NCBI RefSeq assembly: GCF_022496765.1
Contig: NZ_VANV01000001.1
Span: forward strand, 124,001-188,000
Length of the DNA: 64,000 nt
Reading direction: 5' to 3'
Source: Acidaminobacter sp. JC074
GTDB lineage: Bacteria > Bacillota > Clostridia > Peptostreptococcales > Acidaminobacteraceae
Shown: piece by piece, positions 60,949-64,000 of the stretch
Position numbering within the stretch: the first letter of the stretch is position 1
Layout of the letters: each line of letters begins with the position of its first letter
Notes under the pieces: model-generated
What the model saw: only the letters and a program-made list of their open reading frames with translations
Database searches by the model: none
Told to the model about the DNA's origin: nothing
Translations under genes and position numbers: made by a program

Positions 60949-61554
60949 ATGAAAAGTTCATCAACAGTAGAAAAACAAAGAAAACATATTATCAATACAA
61001 CCCATCAATTAATCATTCAGAAAGGCATTAAAAACATAAATATCAGCCTAATAGCTAAGGAAGCTCAGATAGATAGAAAGACAATCTACAACCACTTTAA
61101 AAACCTTGAAGCGATTGCTACTGAGATTATCCTATATAAGTTCAGCGATTTAAGCACTTACATGGCTTACGATGACCAGTTATCAGGTTTTGATCAACTA
61201 GAAAGCCTTCTGAACTCATTTTGGGTATTCGCACAAAACGAAAAAGACCACATCATATTCTCTTATGAGTTTGATGCAAACTTCAAATATCAACCCTTAT
61301 TTTTAAGTGCAACAAATATTAAAGAGCTAGAAGAAAGCCAGCTCTATAATATTGTTTCTAAAGGCATTAAGGATGGCAGCATCAAGAGCCACAATTTACA
61401 AGTCCACAAGATATTGGGACTGATTTTTATACCTATTGTCAGCACCCTTCAGAAGTATTACCATAGGGAAGAAGTATATAAGGATATTTACCAAATTGAG
61501 CTAGAAGATCTTAGATTGCATTTAGATATGATTCTCTCATACTTTAAAGCCTAA
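60949..61554 (+). CDS. TetR-family transcriptional regulator
   Basis: 201 residues. The N-terminal HTH (about 10-55) has INTTHQLIIQKGIKNINISL, IAKEAQIDRKTIYNHFKNLEAI. The C-terminal ligand domain is helical and not specific to a known subgroup. GAGGAG sets the ATG at 60949; a TATAAT -10 stands at 60924-60929. It is divergent from the sulfatase operon and should bind the paired operators between them. Confidence 0.9.
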   Translation: MKSSSTVEKQRKHIINTTHQLIIQKGIKNINISLIAKEAQIDRKTIYNHFKNLEAIATEIILYKFSDLSTYMAYDDQLSGFDQLESLLNSFWVFAQNEKDHIIFSYEFDANFKYQPLFLSATNIKELEESQLYNIVSKGIKDGSIKSHNLQVHKILGLIFIPIVSTLQKYYHREEVYKDIYQIELEDLRLHLDMILSYFKA

Positions 61555-61588
61555 AAAACCACCACTAAACATAGTGGTGGTTTTCATT
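61555..61588 (+). terminator. Terminator of TetR gene
   Basis: AAAACCACCACTA-AACA-TAGTGGTGGTTTT, starting directly after the stop codon. Confidence 0.92.
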
Positions 61589-61590
61589 AT

Positions 61591-61613
61591 AAAAAGGTCC
61601 ACTAGGGACCTTT
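61591..61613 (-). terminator. Terminator of 113-residue gene
   Basis: Minus-strand AAAGGTCC-CTAGT-GGACCTTT followed by TT, 1 base after the stop codon at 61615. Confidence 0.78.
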
Positions 61614-61614
61614 C

Positions 61615-61956
61615 TTAAGCTTCTCTTGTTAAAACAATATACATATTGCCATCTTTAATTTCAACTGTTGCAGAATCTATCATGGCACCTATAACTGTCA
61701 GTTCAGAGTCACAATCACACTCTCCTACTAGTTGCCAATAATATTCTTCTACTTCGTGTTGTCTTTGAACATTAAAACACATTCTTAAGTCTTCAATAGC
61801 CTCTTGTGTGTATCTTGTATTATAATCTGTAATGAAAATCTTTGTTTGTTTGCCTGATCTCTTTATTTTGAAATCAACTTCATCAGTATCATCTCTTAAT
61901 AGCAATGTTGTCAGCTCGTCGACAATTTTGCAAATCTTTTTTATCTCGTGTCTCAT
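61615..61956 (-). CDS. Hypothetical cytoplasmic partner of DUF1576 protein
   Basis: 113 residues, soluble, not recognised. The middle holds CNVQ-type and VGECDCDSELTVIGAMID, with a C-x-C pair, and the fold looks like a small alpha/beta sandwich (YIVLTREA at the end). It starts 2 bases after the DUF1576 gene, with GAGGAG 7 bases before the ATG at 61956, so both are made together. A regulatory or cytoplasmic-domain role for the membrane protein is possible. Confidence 0.7.
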   Translation of the reverse strand: MRHEIKKICKIVDELTTLLLRDDTDEVDFKIKRSGKQTKIFITDYNTRYTQEAIEDLRMCFNVQRQHEVEEYYWQLVGECDCDSELTVIGAMIDSATVEIKDGNMYIVLTREA

Positions 61957-61958
61957 AA

Positions 61959-63227
61959 TCAATCTCCTCGCTTAAACGCATCTAGTATTGGTACAAGAAA
62001 ACCTGCTACCAATCCACCAGAAAAACCATTGTTGTATAGGTTTATACCACCATGTATAACACCAATATTGGTGACGACTGCCAAATGCAGAATACCTGCT
62101 AAAATACCGATAAATGGCCCATATGAACCAGCTATAGGGGCTATTGTAGTCGAGAACAAAATGGAAATAATAATACCTGTTGAAGATAAATCCATCTTCA
62201 AATAAAGAGCAGCGATAATAACACCCAGCATAACTGGTATGGAATTCTTAAAGTGCTTACCAAAGGCTGCAAATCCAACAACAGTAAATATTGCTGCAAG
62301 TACAGGACCGTTAACGATACCACCTAAGACAGAAACCAATATAACTGTGAATATTCCCATCATACCCATATTTACAAAAGTTACACCATAGCCCAGCAAA
62401 TAAGTAAAGTCTGTTACGGTTCTACCGGCGTACTTAAATGTTGATTTCAATTGCTTTAGACCTTGTTTGTTGATATATAAGCCCGCTCCAATAAAGAACA
62501 AGAATAAAAGTATCAACAAGCCCTTTATATGACTGTCAAACGATTCATACAATATACGAACCGGTTCTACTTCCTTGTCTAAAACACGGATGATACTGGT
62601 AAAGACTGTACCAACAATACCTGCTGTAAAACCAATATTGTAAAGGTTATAACCATCATGGAACTTAAGCATATGTGATGATAGAGGTACAATAACAAAA
62701 CCGATCAAAAGACCAACTGTAAATCCGAAAAACATATTATAAGGTGCTAAGATAATATCAGAGAACATAAGCTCACTGATGATGGGTGACAATCCAGTTG
62801 AGAACATAATCACAACAATGATGTCTCTCATGTGAATTTTTTGGAACTTAGCGTATAATAAGCCACCGATGTATAACGGAACGATATTAACTATATTTTT
62901 ACCAAAGAATGAGAATCCCAGTAATGTTAGAAATGCTGCAATCAATAAGCCGTTGATTTTCATCTTATATTTCTTCAGTAAATAAAGATTAAAGAAACCA
63001 ATCAAGGCTGCATTTATGAAAGCCGCACTCAGGCCACCAAGTTCTAGAAAATCTGTAATAAGAATCGTTGGTGACTTGGCAATCCTTACATAACCTGCTA
63101 AAACTTCTGTTTCGAAAAAACTCATGATAATACCAAATATCAGAAACGATATTGGAATAACTGACAAAATTCCCAGAATCAGTTCCTTGTTAACAGGCCT
63201 TTCTTCAACTTTTTGTTTTAAAAACAT
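61959..63227 (-). CDS. DUF1576 family multi-pass membrane protein
   Basis: 422 residues with about 11-12 transmembrane helices. It contains an internal duplication: HDGYNLYNIGFTAGIVGTVF in the middle and GGINLYNNGFSGGLVAGFLV at the end share the NLYN-x-GF-x-G core, with FAAFGKHFKNSIPVMLGV and FSFFGKNIVNIVPLYIGG as a second matching pair. This two-fold repeat suggests an inverted- or direct-repeat transporter fold. The substrate is unknown. AAAGGAG stands 5 bases before the ATG. Confidence 0.85.
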   Translation of the reverse strand: MFLKQKVEERPVNKELILGILSVIPISFLIFGIIMSFFETEVLAGYVRIAKSPTILITDFLELGGLSAAFINAALIGFFNLYLLKKYKMKINGLLIAAFLTLLGFSFFGKNIVNIVPLYIGGLLYAKFQKIHMRDIIVVIMFSTGLSPIISELMFSDIILAPYNMFFGFTVGLLIGFVIVPLSSHMLKFHDGYNLYNIGFTAGIVGTVFTSIIRVLDKEVEPVRILYESFDSHIKGLLILLFLFFIGAGLYINKQGLKQLKSTFKYAGRTVTDFTYLLGYGVTFVNMGMMGIFTVILVSVLGGIVNGPVLAAIFTVVGFAAFGKHFKNSIPVMLGVIIAALYLKMDLSSTGIIISILFSTTIAPIAGSYGPFIGILAGILHLAVVTNIGVIHGGINLYNNGFSGGLVAGFLVPILDAFKRGD

Positions 63228-63272
63228 ATAAACTCCTTTTTTTATATCCCGTTTATTATACCATAATTGTAG

Positions 63273-63304
63273 TGAAAAAAAAGAAAAACTTGCCTCGGCA
63301 AGTT
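63273..63304 (-). terminator. Terminator overlapping GGDEF gene stop codon
   Basis: Minus-strand AACTTGCC-GA-GGCAAGTT followed by TTTCTTTTTTTTC; the stop codon lies in the first arm. Confidence 0.87.
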
Positions 63305-64000
63305 AATCAGTCGCTCTTCTTTTTCTACTTGATTTTTTTTGATACAGACTCTTGTCCGCCCCTTCAATACACATCCACTGTCCATCGGATGATTTTGGTA
63401 TTTCATGGAACATACCAATACTCAGTTTCAGTCCAATATCCTTTTTATCAATTTTAAATGTAAGGCGGTCCACTAAGTAGTAAATCTCATTGGTTATTTG
63501 CTCTGGATATTCAGCATTAGAAAAGAGTAAACAAAACTCATCGCCACCATATCTAAAGGCATACCCCTCTTCCCTATCACAGACATCTTTTAAGATTTTA
63601 CTCACTTCTTTTAAACACCTATCCCCCTGAACATGACCATACATATCGTTTAACTTCTTAAAGTCATCTATATCGATCATGAAACAAGTGATCGGCGTTT
63701 GGTGTATGTAAGACTCCATCCACTTTTTTGCCAGAATGTCATCTAAAGAGTAACGGTTGTAGATGTCCGTTAAATGATCGGTCATCATCAATCTAGCCAG
63801 TTCATTATTTTGATTTTCAAGGACACGATTTTTTTCTTCTATTAAATCATCTCTTAAGAAACGTTCATTAATAAGCTCATACTGATACCTGCCTGCAAAC
63901 CAAGCAAATAAAACAAAGACAGATGAGTTTATCTGATAAGAGAACTTTTGAGCTGTATCTGGCATTAAGAAGCAAAACACAATCTGTATAGTAATCATAA
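63303..64000 (-). CDS. GGDEF diguanylate cyclase, N-terminus beyond window
   Basis: At least 232 residues; the frame is open to the window edge, so the start is not seen. A short membrane helix region (SVFVLFAWFAG) and a coiled linker (RDDLIEEKNRVLENQNNELARL) precede a GGDEF domain: MMTDHLTDIYNRYSLDD, MIDIDDFKKLNDMYGHVQGDRCL, FRYGGDEFCLLF. The active site is intact, so it should make cyclic di-GMP. The usual inhibitory R-x-x-D five residues before GGDEF reads R-E-E-G, so product inhibition at that site is probably lost. Confidence 0.88.
   Translation of the reverse strand, partial: MITIQIVFCFLMPDTAQKFSYQINSSVFVLFAWFAGRYQYELINERFLRDDLIEEKNRVLENQNNELARLMMTDHLTDIYNRYSLDDILAKKWMESYIHQTPITCFMIDIDDFKKLNDMYGHVQGDRCLKEVSKILKDVCDREEGYAFRYGGDEFCLLFSNAEYPEQITNEIYYLVDRLTFKIDKKDIGLKLSIGMFHEIPKSSDGQWMCIEGADKSLYQKKSSRKRRATD

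Overview
The window comes from a low-GC Gram-positive bacterium, most likely an anaerobic member of the Clostridia. The codons are AT-rich, ribosome-binding sites are strong (AGGAGG type), and intrinsic terminators are dense. The gene set fits as well: indolepyruvate:ferredoxin oxidoreductase, phosphate butyryltransferase and butyrate kinase, an oxygen-sensitive type sulfatase-maturating radical SAM enzyme, LrgAB, CIRCE-controlled ClpB, several lipoproteins and two chemoreceptors. The genus cannot be fixed from this sequence alone. Nearly all genes lie on the minus strand, as expected for one replichore of a Firmicute. I saw no rRNA, tRNA, insertion sequence, prophage or CRISPR array.

Layout. 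0-5.6 kb: SH3-like protein, small membrane protein, HD-domain protein, a UPF0180 protein, and a two-gene sensor (periplasmic-binding lipoprotein plus histidine kinase with no response regulator). 5.8-12.9 kb: a complete seven-gene moxR-DUF58-BatA/B/C/D operon whose promoter carries three 7-mers at exact 11-bp spacing, like a PhoB/PhoP box. 13-19.3 kb: a chemoreceptor with an extra C-terminal Cache-like domain, a GNAT enzyme, and a Crp-type regulator co-transcribed with an NMT1/SsuA-type ABC importer that has an intrinsic terminator inside the permease gene. 18.9-25.9 kb: a catabolic cluster (GPH transporter, amidohydrolase, RidA, dipeptidase, NTF2-like protein, iron alcohol dehydrogenase) divergent from a PAS/HTH regulator, with a near-perfect 20-bp operator repeat between them. 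25.9-33.4 kb: an operon for 2-oxoacid (probably aromatic amino acid) fermentation, iorA-iorB-ptb-buk-MFS-aminotransferase-merR, driven by a promoter with a 19-bp MerR-type spacer. 33.5-35.6 kb: a lipoprotein serpin divergent from an XRE regulator.

35.7-49.6 kb is a mosaic of small genes: VOC protein, CPBP protease, large lipoproteins, methyltransferase, GNATs, orphan DUF1667 protein, VanZ-like protein, lrgAB, a pair of small proteins sharing an internal repeat, and an AraC regulator. 49.6-51.5 kb is a MarR-MATE efflux operon with a long perfect operator. 51.5-55.4 kb holds a dCache chemoreceptor and a histidine kinase with an SBP_bac_3 sensor. 55.5-58.1 kb is clpB with a perfect CIRCE element. 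58.2-61.6 kb is a sulfatase with its maturase, divergent from a TetR regulator with two operators. The right end has a DUF1576 membrane protein with a small partner and a GGDEF protein cut by the window edge.

Recurring themes are catabolic modules each with a dedicated local regulator and a readable operator, sensor kinases without partner regulators, and intrinsic terminators whose hairpins overlap or touch the stop codon of the gene they end.
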